Notes: generated by a model from the letters alone, not told the origin. A DNA stretch of 8,175 nucleotides from Vulcanimicrobiota bacterium (GCA_014304965.1 JACRTZ010000058.1:1-8175), one strand, 5' to 3'; shown: positions 1 to 6,733, counted from the first letter of the stretch. Translations and numbers: made by a program.

Positions 1-770
1 TGTCGGACTCGTACGGCGCCGCCGCGCGCGCCATGGGCACTGAGTTTCACCTCAGCCATCAGGTCACGAACATCTCGCGCCGTGGCGGCGTCACCGTATT
101 GCATACGAGCGCGGGGGAAATTCAGGCGAAGTCGGTCATCACGTGCGGCGGATTATATTCCGACAAACTCGCGCAGATGACCGGCGGACAGCGCGATCCG
201 AAGATCGTGCCGTTTCGCGGCGATTATCTGATCTTGCGCTCCGAAAAATCGCACCTCGTGCAGGGCAACATCTACCCCGTCCCCGATCCCGAGTTTCCGT
301 TTCTCGGCGTGCACTTCACGCCGCGCATGGACGGCTCGATTTGGCTCGGGCCGAACGCCGTGCTGGCCTTCGCACGCGAAGGCTACTCGTTCTTGACCGT
401 CAACCCGCCCGAATTGTGGGATGCGCTCACGTATCCCGGCTTCGTCAAACTCGCGACGAAGTATTGGAAAATCGGCGCCGGCGAAATGTATCGCGACGTG
501 GTGCGCAGCGCGTACGTCGGCGCGCTGCAGCGCTACATCCCCGAACTCACGCCCGAAGACTGCTTGGCAGGCCCGGCCGGCGTGCGCGCGCAGGCGATGG
601 CCTCGGACGGTTCGCTCGTGGACGATTTCGTGTTCGAAGGTTCGGAAGGCGTCGTTCACGTTCGCAACGCACCGTCGCCCGCCGCGACCTCGTCGCTTGC
701 CATCGGCAAGTACATCGTGGACGACGCTGAAAAGCGGTTCGACCTTTCCCGCGTCGCGGTGTCCGTCTAA
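1..770 (+). CDS. lhgO: L-2-hydroxyglutarate oxidase/dehydrogenase, C-terminal part (5' end outside window)
   Basis: FAD-dependent enzyme of the DAO fold that oxidises L-2-hydroxyglutarate to 2-oxoglutarate, removing a toxic by-product of central metabolism. The reading frame is open from base 3 to the TAA at 768-770, giving 255 visible residues of a family usually near 400, so roughly the first 150 (including the N-terminal FAD Rossmann glycine motif) lie off the left edge. Strong family blocks are visible: FPFLGVHFTPRMDGS followed by GPNAVLAFAREGY, then GPAGVRAQAM with DGSLVDDF, and HVRNAPSPAATSSLAIGKY near the C-terminus, which forms part of the FAD/substrate pocket. The ATG at 33 is internal, not the start: the codons before it read SDSYGAAARA in frame. 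The stop overlaps the next ATG by one base, implying co-translation with the sulfurtransferase. Family assignment is firm; whether it donates electrons to oxygen or to quinones cannot be seen. Confidence 0.94.
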   Translation, partial: SDSYGAAARAMGTEFHLSHQVTNISRRGGVTVLHTSAGEIQAKSVITCGGLYSDKLAQMTGGQRDPKIVPFRGDYLILRSEKSHLVQGNIYPVPDPEFPFLGVHFTPRMDGSIWLGPNAVLAFAREGYSFLTVNPPELWDALTYPGFVKLATKYWKIGAGEMYRDVVRSAYVGALQRYIPELTPEDCLAGPAGVRAQAMASDGSLVDDFVFEGSEGVVHVRNAPSPAATSSLAIGKYIVDDAEKRFDLSRVAVSV

Positions 771-1633
771 TGGCCCTCGGATCCTTGCCGGCCGTTGTGG
801 ATCCGCCGTTCGTCGACGTGGACTGGCTGATGAACCGCCTGCTGCACCCGCGCGTTCGCATCGTGGACGCACGTAGTTCGCCGCACGGCGCTCCCGGCGT
901 CGCGCTGCACGCGGGCCGCGACCGTTTCGCCGACGGCCACATCCTAGGCGCCGTCCATATCGACTACGCCGAAGACCTTCACGACCTCGCAACGCCGCAC
1001 GCCGCTCGCGTCGCTCCGCCCGAGCGCTTCGCGCAGGTCATGGGCACGCGCGGCATCGGCGACGGCATGACCGTCATCGCCTACGACGACGGCGACGTTC
1101 CCTACGCCGCGCGCATCGTGTGGATGCTGCGCTACTACGGTCACGATCAAGCCCTGATTTTGGCCGGCGGTTTTTCCGGATGGGTTGCCGCGCACGGCGC
1201 CGTCACCCGCCGCACCGCAACGTATCCGCCGGTTCGCTTCACGGCTACCGTCCGGCCGGAAGTGCGCGCGACGCGCGAAGAAGTTTTGGCCGTTGCGGAA
1301 GGCCGCAGCGACGCGCAACTGCTCGAAACCCAGCGCGACACGACCTACGCCTTGCGCGACCGCGACATCAAAGGCGCCAAGCGCCTTTCCGGTTCGGAAC
1401 TGCTCGAAGATCGCAACGGCGGACGGATCGCGCCGCGAGAAAAACTGGACGCGCTCGTCGGCGAGTTGGGCCTGAACCGTTCCAAACGCACGATCGTGTC
1501 GTGCGGGAGCGGCGTGTCCGCCTCGGGCGCATATTTAGCCCTGCTGGAAGCCGGCTTTACCGACGTCGCCGTGTACGACGGGTCGTGGATGGAATGGAAC
1601 CACGACGCGCTCCCAACCCAGCCGAAGACCTAA
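770..1633 (+). CDS. Two-domain rhodanese-type sulfurtransferase (3-mercaptopyruvate/thiosulfate sulfurtransferase family)
   Basis: A 287-residue tandem rhodanese protein expected to carry a persulfide on its active-site cysteine and pass sulfur to a thiol or cyanide acceptor. Domain 1 (about residues 13-138) is the catalytically silent copy: it has DAR at 33-35, GHILGA at 56-61 and AARIVWMLRYYGH, but Asp106 where a catalytic cysteine would sit. Domain 2 (about 165-285) carries Cys245 in the loop CGSGVSA (245-251), closer to the CG[ST]GVTA loop of SseA/mercaptopyruvate sulfurtransferases than to the CRxG-type thiosulfate enzymes. It ends with the usual VAVYDGSWMEW segment. Odd: domain 2 lacks the usual DAR...GHIPGA entry motif and instead has ETQR (186-189) and DIKGA (199-203), with a shortened spacer, so substrate preference is uncertain. 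The ATG is embedded in TAATG with no clear Shine-Dalgarno, so translation probably couples to lhgO. No signal peptide; likely cytoplasmic. Confidence 0.92.
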   Translation: MALGSLPAVVDPPFVDVDWLMNRLLHPRVRIVDARSSPHGAPGVALHAGRDRFADGHILGAVHIDYAEDLHDLATPHAARVAPPERFAQVMGTRGIGDGMTVIAYDDGDVPYAARIVWMLRYYGHDQALILAGGFSGWVAAHGAVTRRTATYPPVRFTATVRPEVRATREEVLAVAEGRSDAQLLETQRDTTYALRDRDIKGAKRLSGSELLEDRNGGRIAPREKLDALVGELGLNRSKRTIVSCGSGVSASGAYLALLEAGFTDVAVYDGSWMEWNHDALPTQPKT

Positions 1634-1637
1634 GGAG
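1632..1637 (+). promoter_or_regulatory. Ribosome binding site of the VOC gene
   Basis: AAGGAG lies 7 nt before the ATG at 1645 and overlaps the TAA stop of the sulfurtransferase. It fixes the start of the VOC gene at 1645, although the same frame is open far upstream (to 1120) as an out-of-frame shadow inside the sulfurtransferase gene. Confidence 0.85.
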
Positions 1638-1644
1638 AAGGAAC

Positions 1645-2028
1645 ATGGCTAGCGCCCGCGTCGTCCACTTCGAATACATGACGAAGGATCCGGACACGCT
1701 CCAAAAGTTTTTCGAAGACACGTTCGGTTGGACCACCGAAAAATGGGGCGGCCCGTTCGATTACCGCCTCGTCACGGCCGGTAATGAGGACGGCGGCGAC
1801 GGCATCGGCGGCGGGATCATGCCGGCCGGACAAGCCCCGTTCGATGCGCCCGTCTGCAACACGTTCGGCGTCGGCGACATCGACGCGATGATGAAAAAGG
1901 TCGAGGCGAACGGCGGCAAGATGCTCACGCCGAAAAGCGCGATTCCCGGCATGGGCTGGTTCTGTTACGCGCAGACGCCCGACGGCATGCCGTTCGGCAT
2001 GATGGAGCCCGACGACAACGCGAAGTAA
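1645..2028 (+). CDS. VOC-superfamily (glyoxalase/bleomycin-resistance fold) protein
   Basis: A 127-residue protein with the paired beta-alpha-beta-beta-beta pattern of the vicinal oxygen chelate superfamily, about the usual size for a single-chain member of two modules. Visible family signs are the first strand ARVVHFEYMTKDPD with His8, the helix PDTLQKFFEDTFGW, the mid-protein strand NTFGVGDIDAMMKKVEANGGK that begins module 2, and the closing TPDGMPFGMMEPDD with Glu121. His8 and Glu121 are the positions where VOC metal ligands usually fall, but I cannot confirm the full ligand set. The reaction is unknown: members range from glyoxalases and dioxygenases to antibiotic-binding proteins. It follows the sulfurtransferase by 11 nt behind a strong AAGGAG and is the last gene of the plus-strand unit. 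No signal peptide or membrane segment. Confidence 0.88.
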   Translation: MASARVVHFEYMTKDPDTLQKFFEDTFGWTTEKWGGPFDYRLVTAGNEDGGDGIGGGIMPAGQAPFDAPVCNTFGVGDIDAMMKKVEANGGKMLTPKSAIPGMGWFCYAQTPDGMPFGMMEPDDNAK

Positions 2029-2039
2029 GCCCCGGGGCT
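2028..2039. repeat. Perfect 12-bp GC palindrome between convergent stop codons
   Basis: AGCCCCGGGGCT is perfectly self-complementary. It starts on the last base of the VOC TAA and ends inside the livF TAG (read as CTA on plus), filling the entire 9-nt gap between the two units. It could form a very short hairpin on either transcript, but the stem is only about 4 bp once a loop is allowed and no U-tract follows on either side, so calling it a terminator would be speculative. Confidence 0.5.
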
Positions 2040-2742
2040 AAACGCCGAGATAGGCCTTCTTCACGTTCGGATCGTCGAGCAATGCGTGTGCGGGGCCGGT
2101 CAGCGTGATGCGACCGGTCTCGAGAACGTAGGCGCGCTCAGCAAACTCGAGCGCGGTTTGCACGTCCTGCTCGACCATCAGGATCGCGACGCCGCTCGCG
2201 TGGATTTGCGTAAGGATGTCGAGTAAGGAATCCACGAGGACGGGTGCGAGGCCGAGCGACATTTCGTCGATGAGGAGCATCTTCGGTCGGGCCATCAGCG
2301 CGCGCGCGATGGCCACTTGCTGCTGCTCGCCGCCGGACAGCCGGCCGGCCAGGTAGCCGATTCGTTCGCGCAGCCGCGGCAACATCGCGAGCACGCGCTC
2401 GAGATCCGCTTCGACCTCTTTGTCGCGTCGCAAATACGCGCCCATCAACAAGTTCTCGCGCACGCTGAGGCTGCCGAATAAGCGGCGGCCCTGCGGCACC
2501 TGCACCACGCCGGATTGCACGATGCGGTCGGGCGGCAGCTCGTTGAGCTTGACGTCGCCGTAACGAACCTCGCCGCCGACGATGTCCACCAAACCGCTGA
2601 TCGCGCCGAGCAGCGTGGACTTGCCGGCGCCGTTGCTGCCGATGAGCGCCACGATCTCGCGCTCGCCGATCTCCAGCGAAACGTCCCACAGCACGCGCGT
2701 GTCGCCGTAGGCCGCGCTGAGGTTCTCGACCGAGAGGTTCAT
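2038..2742 (-). CDS. livF: Branched-chain amino acid-type ABC transporter ATPase LivF
   Basis: A 234-residue cytoplasmic ATPase that pairs with LivG to power the LivHM importer. Walker A is GSNGAGKST (35-43), the Q-loop is QGRRLF with Gln84, the signature is LSGGEQQQ (135-142), and Walker B is MLLIDE with catalytic Glu160. The switch position reads VEQD (190-193) with Gln instead of His, which is normal for LivF proteins. Length and the ending AYLGV match the family. The start ATG overlaps the livG TGA (ATGA) and has a GGAG 8 nt upstream (2754-2751), so the start is well supported. It is the last gene of the minus-strand unit. HAA-family ATPases of this type also serve urea and amide importers, so substrate rests on the binding protein. 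Confidence 0.95.
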   Translation of the reverse strand: MNLSVENLSAAYGDTRVLWDVSLEIGEREIVALIGSNGAGKSTLLGAISGLVDIVGGEVRYGDVKLNELPPDRIVQSGVVQVPQGRRLFGSLSVRENLLMGAYLRRDKEVEADLERVLAMLPRLRERIGYLAGRLSGGEQQQVAIARALMARPKMLLIDEMSLGLAPVLVDSLLDILTQIHASGVAILMVEQDVQTALEFAERAYVLETGRITLTGPAHALLDDPNVKKAYLGV

Positions 2743-3536
2743 GCGGGCGGCTCCGCCGGCGGCGCGGCCGCTTTGCGCTCGCGCTCTGCCGCCTGCCGTT
2801 TGACGTACCGCGCGCCGAGATAGGCTTCGATGACGGCGGGCGAACTCGTCACGTCCTGCGGAAGCCCTTCGGCGATCTTCTTCCCTTCGGCGAGCACGAC
2901 GATGCGCTGCGAGATCGACATGATCGCCTTCATAAGATGTTCGACGACGATCAAGGTGACGCCGCGCTCGTTGACGGTGCGCAGCAAGTGCAGCGCCTCG
3001 TCCACTTCCGACGCGTTGAGGCCCGCCATCACTTCGTCGAGGAGCAAGATTTCGGGATCGAGAGCGAGCGCTTTTGCCACTTCGAGCCGCTTGCGGTCGG
3101 GAATCGTCAGGTCGCTCGCGGGCCGGCCGGCCACGCGCGCCAGTCCGACGAACTCGAGCAACTCGTCCGTGCGCGCGAACGCATCGCGCGCGCTACGCTT
3201 CGCTCCAAGCCGGCCGTACATAGCGCCGACCCCGACGTTTTCTCGCACCGTCAAGTTCGCGAACGGCTTGACCACCTGAAACGTCCGCGCGATGCCGAGA
3301 TGGCAGACGTCGTGGGTCGGCACGTCGGCGATGCGCCTGCCCGCATACTGGACCTCGCCTTCGGACGGTTTGTAGACGCCCGAAATGACGTTCATCATCG
3401 TCGTCTTGCCGCTGCCGTTGGGGCCGATCAAGCCGAGAATCGTGCCGCGCTCCACCTCGAAGCTGACGTCCTTCAAGGCCCACAGGCCTCCGAAGCGCAT
3501 CCCGACGTTCTCGATTCGCAGCATGGTGTCGGACAC
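2739..3536 (-). CDS. livG: Branched-chain amino acid-type ABC transporter ATPase LivG
   Basis: A 265-residue ATPase partner of LivF. Walker A is GPNGSGKTT (38-46), the Q-loop is ARTFQ ending at Gln87, Walker B is ILLLDE with Glu168, and the switch His200 lies in VVEHLM. The signature region reads LTIPDRKRLEVAKAL (143-157) in place of the common LSYGQQRRLEIARAL; this divergent form occurs in some LivG lineages, so it is not evidence of decay. The tail after AYLGARY is a charged then Ala/Pro-rich extension (KRQAAERERKAAAPPAEPPA) not needed for the fold. The given start is a GTG 2 nt after the livM stop; an ATG at 3524 would give a 261-residue protein starting MLRIENVGMRFGG, equally typical. Neither has a strong Shine-Dalgarno. 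Confidence 0.94.
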   Translation of the reverse strand: MSDTMLRIENVGMRFGGLWALKDVSFEVERGTILGLIGPNGSGKTTMMNVISGVYKPSEGEVQYAGRRIADVPTHDVCHLGIARTFQVVKPFANLTVRENVGVGAMYGRLGAKRSARDAFARTDELLEFVGLARVAGRPASDLTIPDRKRLEVAKALALDPEILLLDEVMAGLNASEVDEALHLLRTVNERGVTLIVVEHLMKAIMSISQRIVVLAEGKKIAEGLPQDVTSSPAVIEAYLGARYVKRQAAERERKAAAPPAEPPA

Positions 3537-3538
3537 GC

Positions 3539-4537
3539 TTACACCCGAAACACGGCGAGATCGCTCAGCCAGCGCCGCATGCCGCCGCGCAGGCCGACCA
3601 AGTACATCAACCCGCGCGGTAAGAACAGGATCATCAAAACGATAATGCCGCCGAAGAACAGCGCGTGCAATTTCAGGAAGTGCTGCTGCAAGAGTTCGTT
3701 CGCGCCGGACAGCAGCAGGGCGCCGATGAACGGGCCCGAGGCCGTGCCCATGCCGCCCAAGATCGCCATCGCGATCGGGAAGACGTTATTGTCCACGGCA
3801 AAGGCGGTCGGCGGGTCGATGAAGCCGTTGGCCGCGCCGAACACGGCGCCGGCCGCTCCGCCCATCATCGCGCCGATCGCCCACGCGGTCACCTTGTACC
3901 GGGTCGGCGAAATGCCGAGCACCTGGGCCGCTTCTTCGTTTTCACGGATCGCGACGAAGGCGTAGCCGAGCTTCGAGCGCGCGATGAAGAACGTCGCGAT
4001 CATGCACGCGAGCGTCACGGCCCACATCGCGTAATAGTAGGTCGTGAAGTGCGCCTCGCCGATCTGCTTGATGCTCGCCCCGCCGCTGCCTCCGAGGAAA
4101 TCGAGATTGCTCGCAAGGTCGGTCAGGCCGAGCGCGACTCCGAGCGTCGCGATGCCGAAGTAATGACCGCGCAAGCGCAAGATCGGCAAGCCCACGGCGA
4201 CCGCGAACAGCGCGTTCACGATCAGCGCCAGACCGACGTCGGCGAACAGGTTGTCCACACCGGCCTTACTCAGCACCGCCGAGCAATACGCGCCGATGCC
4301 GAAAAACGCCACGTTCCCGAACGAGATGTAGCCGGTGTAGCCGCCGATCAAATTCCAGCCGTAGCTCATCGCGGCGTACATCAAGATGTTGCGAAAGGTC
4401 AGGTTGAGGTAGTCGCTGTGGCCCGCGGGCACGAACAGCAATCCCGCCATCAAACCGAGTGAAACGAGAAATACCCAGCGTTTGCCGGTAATCGCGCCGC
4501 GGCGCGGCTTCGGCACGGCGACCACGTCGGAACTCAA
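3539..4537 (-). CDS. livM: Branched-chain amino acid-type ABC transporter permease LivM
   Basis: Inner-membrane permease that forms the translocation path with LivH. With a TTG start it is 332 residues. Hydrophobic segments run through the protein, and the LivM hallmarks are GGYTGYISFGNVAFFGIGAY, LRLRGHYFGIATLG, the ATPase-contact loop AIRENEEAAQVLGISPTRYK, GGMGTASGPFIGA, and the closing LFLPRGLMYLV. The frame remains open upstream across livH to 5278, but that part is Arg-rich shadow sequence, so the start must lie near 4537. TTG at 4537 overlaps the livH TGA as TTGA, like the ATGA of livG/livF; GTG codons at 4525 and 4516 are alternatives and would shorten the protein by 4 or 7 residues. 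No convincing Shine-Dalgarno stands before any of them, so coupling to livH translation is likely. The function call is firm, the start is not. Confidence 0.93.
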   Translation of the reverse strand: MSSDVVAVPKPRRGAITGKRWVFLVSLGLMAGLLFVPAGHSDYLNLTFRNILMYAAMSYGWNLIGGYTGYISFGNVAFFGIGAYCSAVLSKAGVDNLFADVGLALIVNALFAVAVGLPILRLRGHYFGIATLGVALGLTDLASNLDFLGGSGGASIKQIGEAHFTTYYYAMWAVTLACMIATFFIARSKLGYAFVAIRENEEAAQVLGISPTRYKVTAWAIGAMMGGAAGAVFGAANGFIDPPTAFAVDNNVFPIAMAILGGMGTASGPFIGALLLSGANELLQQHFLKLHALFFGGIIVLMILFLPRGLMYLVGLRGGMRRWLSDLAVFRV

Positions 4538-5427
4538 GCGGTAGCGCGTCCGACGAGCCCGGTCGGCCGAACGATCAGCACGACCAGCAAGACGACGAGG
4601 GCGAGGACGTCCTGCAAGCCCGTGCCGCTCAGGTGCTGGCCCGCGATCGTCACGTCGAATTGCGTGGCAAACGACGACACGATCCCGTACACGAGTCCGC
4701 CGACGAGCGCACCCTCGACGCTGCCGAGTCCCCCGAGCACGCACACGACGAAGCCTTTGATCAAGAACGGATCGCCCATCGTCGGCGTCAACGGATACGA
4801 CAGCGTCAGCAACGCGCCGGCCGCGGCCGCCAAGCCCGCGCCGAGCGCATACGTGATGCCGTACACGTGGGCGACGCGCACGCCGACCATCTGCGCCGCG
4901 CCGACGTCCATGGACGTTGCGCGAATCGCGCGCCCGAGCCGCGAGCGGTGCAGCCAGAGGTAGAGAATGCCGGTGATCGCGAGCGCCACCACGAGGGTCA
5001 AGAGTTTCGCCCACGGGACCGTGACGCCGAGCAGCGTAAAGTTCGCGCCGGTATAGGCCGTCTGCACGCCGCGCGTATCTCCCGTCCACACAAAGAGCGC
5101 GGTCGTCTCGATCAGCAGCGACAGCGCGAAGGTCAGCAGAAAGGTCGCGAGCACGGGGGCGCGCACGACCCGATTGATCACGCCGCGCTGGATGCCGTAT
5201 CCGAAGGCGAACAGTACGACGAACGCAATCGGCACGGCCAGGATCGGGTCGAGCCCGAACGTGGACCAGAGCTGCCACGTAATGTAGGCGCCCAGCATGA
5301 GGAACGCCCCGTGGGCGAGATTGATGATGTTCATAATCCCGTACACGAGGCTGAAGCCGAGCGCAACCAGCGCCAGAATCCCGCCCGACAAGATGCCGTT
5401 GACGAGATTCTGGAGCACGAGCTGCAT
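4534..5427 (-). CDS. livH: Branched-chain amino acid-type ABC transporter permease LivH
   Basis: A 297-residue polytopic inner-membrane permease, partner of LivM. The N-terminus has the family block GILALVALGFSLVYG then NIINLAHGAFLMLGAY. The ATPase-contact region is GRAIRATSMDVGAAQMVGV, followed by YGITYALGAGLAAAAGAL; the late block GFVVCVLGGLGSVEGALVGG and the end VLIVRPTGLVG are equally typical. Length is normal for LivH. The ATG at 5427 is preceded by AAGGGT about 9 nt away and matches the usual N-terminus MxLxLQNLVNGI, so the start is secure. It follows the binding-protein stop by 27 nt. Its own TGA is shared with the proposed livM start. Confidence 0.95.
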   Translation of the reverse strand: MQLVLQNLVNGILSGGILALVALGFSLVYGIMNIINLAHGAFLMLGAYITWQLWSTFGLDPILAVPIAFVVLFAFGYGIQRGVINRVVRAPVLATFLLTFALSLLIETTALFVWTGDTRGVQTAYTGANFTLLGVTVPWAKLLTLVVALAITGILYLWLHRSRLGRAIRATSMDVGAAQMVGVRVAHVYGITYALGAGLAAAAGALLTLSYPLTPTMGDPFLIKGFVVCVLGGLGSVEGALVGGLVYGIVSSFATQFDVTIAGQHLSGTGLQDVLALVVLLVVLIVRPTGLVGRATA

Positions 5428-5436
5428 GTGTGCGCT

Positions 5437-5442
5437 ACCCTT
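5437..5442 (-). promoter_or_regulatory. Ribosome binding site of livH
   Basis: On the minus strand this reads AAGGGT, 9 nt before the livH ATG and within the 27-nt gap after the binding-protein stop. It is a moderate match to the Shine-Dalgarno consensus. Confidence 0.5.
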
Positions 5443-5454
5443 GCGGGCCCGGCG

Positions 5455-6681
5455 TTACCGTTTTCCCCACACGGGAATCGGATAGCGAAGCTTCGCGTTG
5501 GCGATTTCGGCGGGGAACACCGTCACGAGCTTGCCGTTTTGAATTTGGTTGACGACCATCGGCTTGTACACGTTGAGGCCGCGGTTGTCGAACTTGATCA
5601 AACCGAAGAACGTCGTGATGCTCAGGCTCGCGAGCGCATCGCGCACCTTTTCGCGGTCGAGCGAACCGGCTTTTTGGATCGCGTATTGGAACGCGAGGCA
5701 CGCGGCCGTGGATTCGGCATCGTGATAGTCGGGGCGATGGTGGAACTGCTTGTCGAATGCGTCGGCATACTCTTTGGCCGTGCGATAGAATCCCGGAATC
5801 CCGCGATAGCCGACGGCTTCCGACCACTGCGCCCCGCCGACGATGTCTTCTGAATCCTTGCCGAGCGTGCCGACGAAGTCCGGCGTGTCCGGCCCGACCG
5901 AATAGCCGATGATCTTGGCCTGGACGTTCTGCTCCTTGAGACCCTTGTTGACCAGAATGGCGTCTTGCAAGTGTCCGGCGTTGAGGATGATGTCGGGGTT
6001 CGCGGCTTTGATCGCGCTGATGACCGACGACACGTCGGTCGCGCCGTCGGGATACTTGTTGGCGTATACGACCTTGAGGCCGTGCTGCTGCGCCCATGTC
6101 ACCGCGCCGTCTTGCACTTCGAGCGAGAACGCGTCGCTCGAGGCCGAGATGGCGAGCGTTTGCGGACGCGGCTTTTGGTTGACCGCCATCTCGAGCACGC
6201 GTTGCAGATATTTCTTCGCCGGCGACAGCACGCCGAACGTATACTTATAGCCTTGATTGAAGATTTTCTCAGCCGCCCCGTTGCCTTCAACCATGGGGAT
6301 TTTCTTGCGCTCGGCGACGCCGGCTACCGTGAAGGCGGTTCCCGAGCCGTACGGCCCGAGTAAGAAGTCGACTTTGTCTTGATCGATCAAGCGCTCCGCC
6401 AGCGTCTGGGCGGTGTTCGGCTTGGATTCGTCGTCGTAGTACTTGATGTCGACCTTATACGTCTTGGCGCCGACTTTCAGGCCGCCGTGCGCGTTGGTGT
6501 AGTCTTTCCAAAAATCGTAGCCCTCTTGCGTCAGATGGCCTTCCTTCGTGAGCGATCCCGTCAACGAGACGGCGGAACCAAACACGATGGTGTCCCCGGC
6601 CGCACGTGCTTGCGTCACCGGTACACCGAATGCCGCGAACACGAGGGCCGCAGCCAGAAATAAACGGATCGTCCTTATCAC
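5455..6681 (-). CDS. ABC transporter periplasmic substrate-binding protein, LivK/leucine-binding type
   Basis: A 408-residue type-1 periplasmic binding protein that captures ligand for LivHMGF. The start is a GTG at 6681 behind a perfect GGAGG; the frame is open to 6921, but those 80 extra codons lie over trpA and are low-complexity shadow. Residues 1-28 form a Sec signal peptide: RTIRLF basic start, a hydrophobic AAALVFAAFGV core, and an Ala-x-Ala site (ARA|A) near residue 27. There is no lipobox cysteine, so the mature protein is free in the periplasm. The fold shows in TIVFGSAVSLTGSL, KYYDDESKPNTAQTLAERLI, FLLGPYGSGTAFTVA and IPMVEGNGAA. Family members bind leucine/isoleucine/valine, aromatic amino acids, amides, urea or aromatic acids; the sequence does not settle which, so no symbol is given. 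It leads the liv genes, 52 nt after trpA. Confidence 0.92.
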   Translation of the reverse strand: MIRTIRLFLAAALVFAAFGVPVTQARAAGDTIVFGSAVSLTGSLTKEGHLTQEGYDFWKDYTNAHGGLKVGAKTYKVDIKYYDDESKPNTAQTLAERLIDQDKVDFLLGPYGSGTAFTVAGVAERKKIPMVEGNGAAEKIFNQGYKYTFGVLSPAKKYLQRVLEMAVNQKPRPQTLAISASSDAFSLEVQDGAVTWAQQHGLKVVYANKYPDGATDVSSVISAIKAANPDIILNAGHLQDAILVNKGLKEQNVQAKIIGYSVGPDTPDFVGTLGKDSEDIVGGAQWSEAVGYRGIPGFYRTAKEYADAFDKQFHHRPDYHDAESTAACLAFQYAIQKAGSLDREKVRDALASLSITTFFGLIKFDNRGLNVYKPMVVNQIQNGKLVTVFPAEIANAKLRYPIPVWGKR

Positions 6682-6688
6682 CGGGCAT

Positions 6689-6693
6689 CCTCC
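6689..6693 (-). promoter_or_regulatory. Ribosome binding site of the binding-protein gene
   Basis: On the minus strand this is GGAGG, 7 nt before the GTG at 6681. It is the best Shine-Dalgarno of the minus-strand unit and decides the GTG start, directly before the signal peptide. The ATG overlapping it at 6688 is out of frame with the binding protein. The rest of the 52-nt gap (6682-6733) shows neither a clear terminator hairpin nor a well-spaced -35/-10 pair. Confidence 0.85.
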
Positions 6694-6733
6694 ATACAAT
6701 GGGCCGCGAAACTGTTCTCTCCGGTTAGGAAGG

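Noticed and set aside
153..992. 279-codon minus-strand open frame under lhgO and the sulfurtransferase
   Set aside because: Arg/Gly/Ala-rich shadow crossing two identified plus-strand genes with no family motif.
1120..1644. Upstream extension of the VOC frame, which could suggest a 302-residue fusion protein
   Set aside because: It lies out of frame inside the sulfurtransferase gene, has Arg-rich composition, and the AAGGAG plus ATG at 1645 give a normal VOC length.
2937..3965. 342-codon plus-strand open frame antisense to livG and livM
   Set aside because: It crosses the boundary between two firmly identified minus-strand genes and shows no domain, start signal or composition of its own.
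4538..5278. N-terminal extension of livM (247 codons) in the same frame
   Set aside because: It overlies livH in another frame, is Arg/Ala-rich, and does not match LivM; the membrane protein begins only after the livH stop.
4633..5853. 406-codon open frame on the plus strand antisense to livH, the livH-livK gap and the binding-protein gene
   Set aside because: The translation is rich in Arg, His, Glu and Asp with no recognisable motif, and mirrors the codon bias of two well-identified genes on the other strand. It is a typical GC-rich antisense shadow.
6682..6733. Possible promoter for the liv genes in the trpA-binding protein gap, with TTGTAT as a -10-like element
   Set aside because: No -35-like hexamer at 16-18 nt upstream could be found, and the element sits almost on the Shine-Dalgarno, leaving too little leader.
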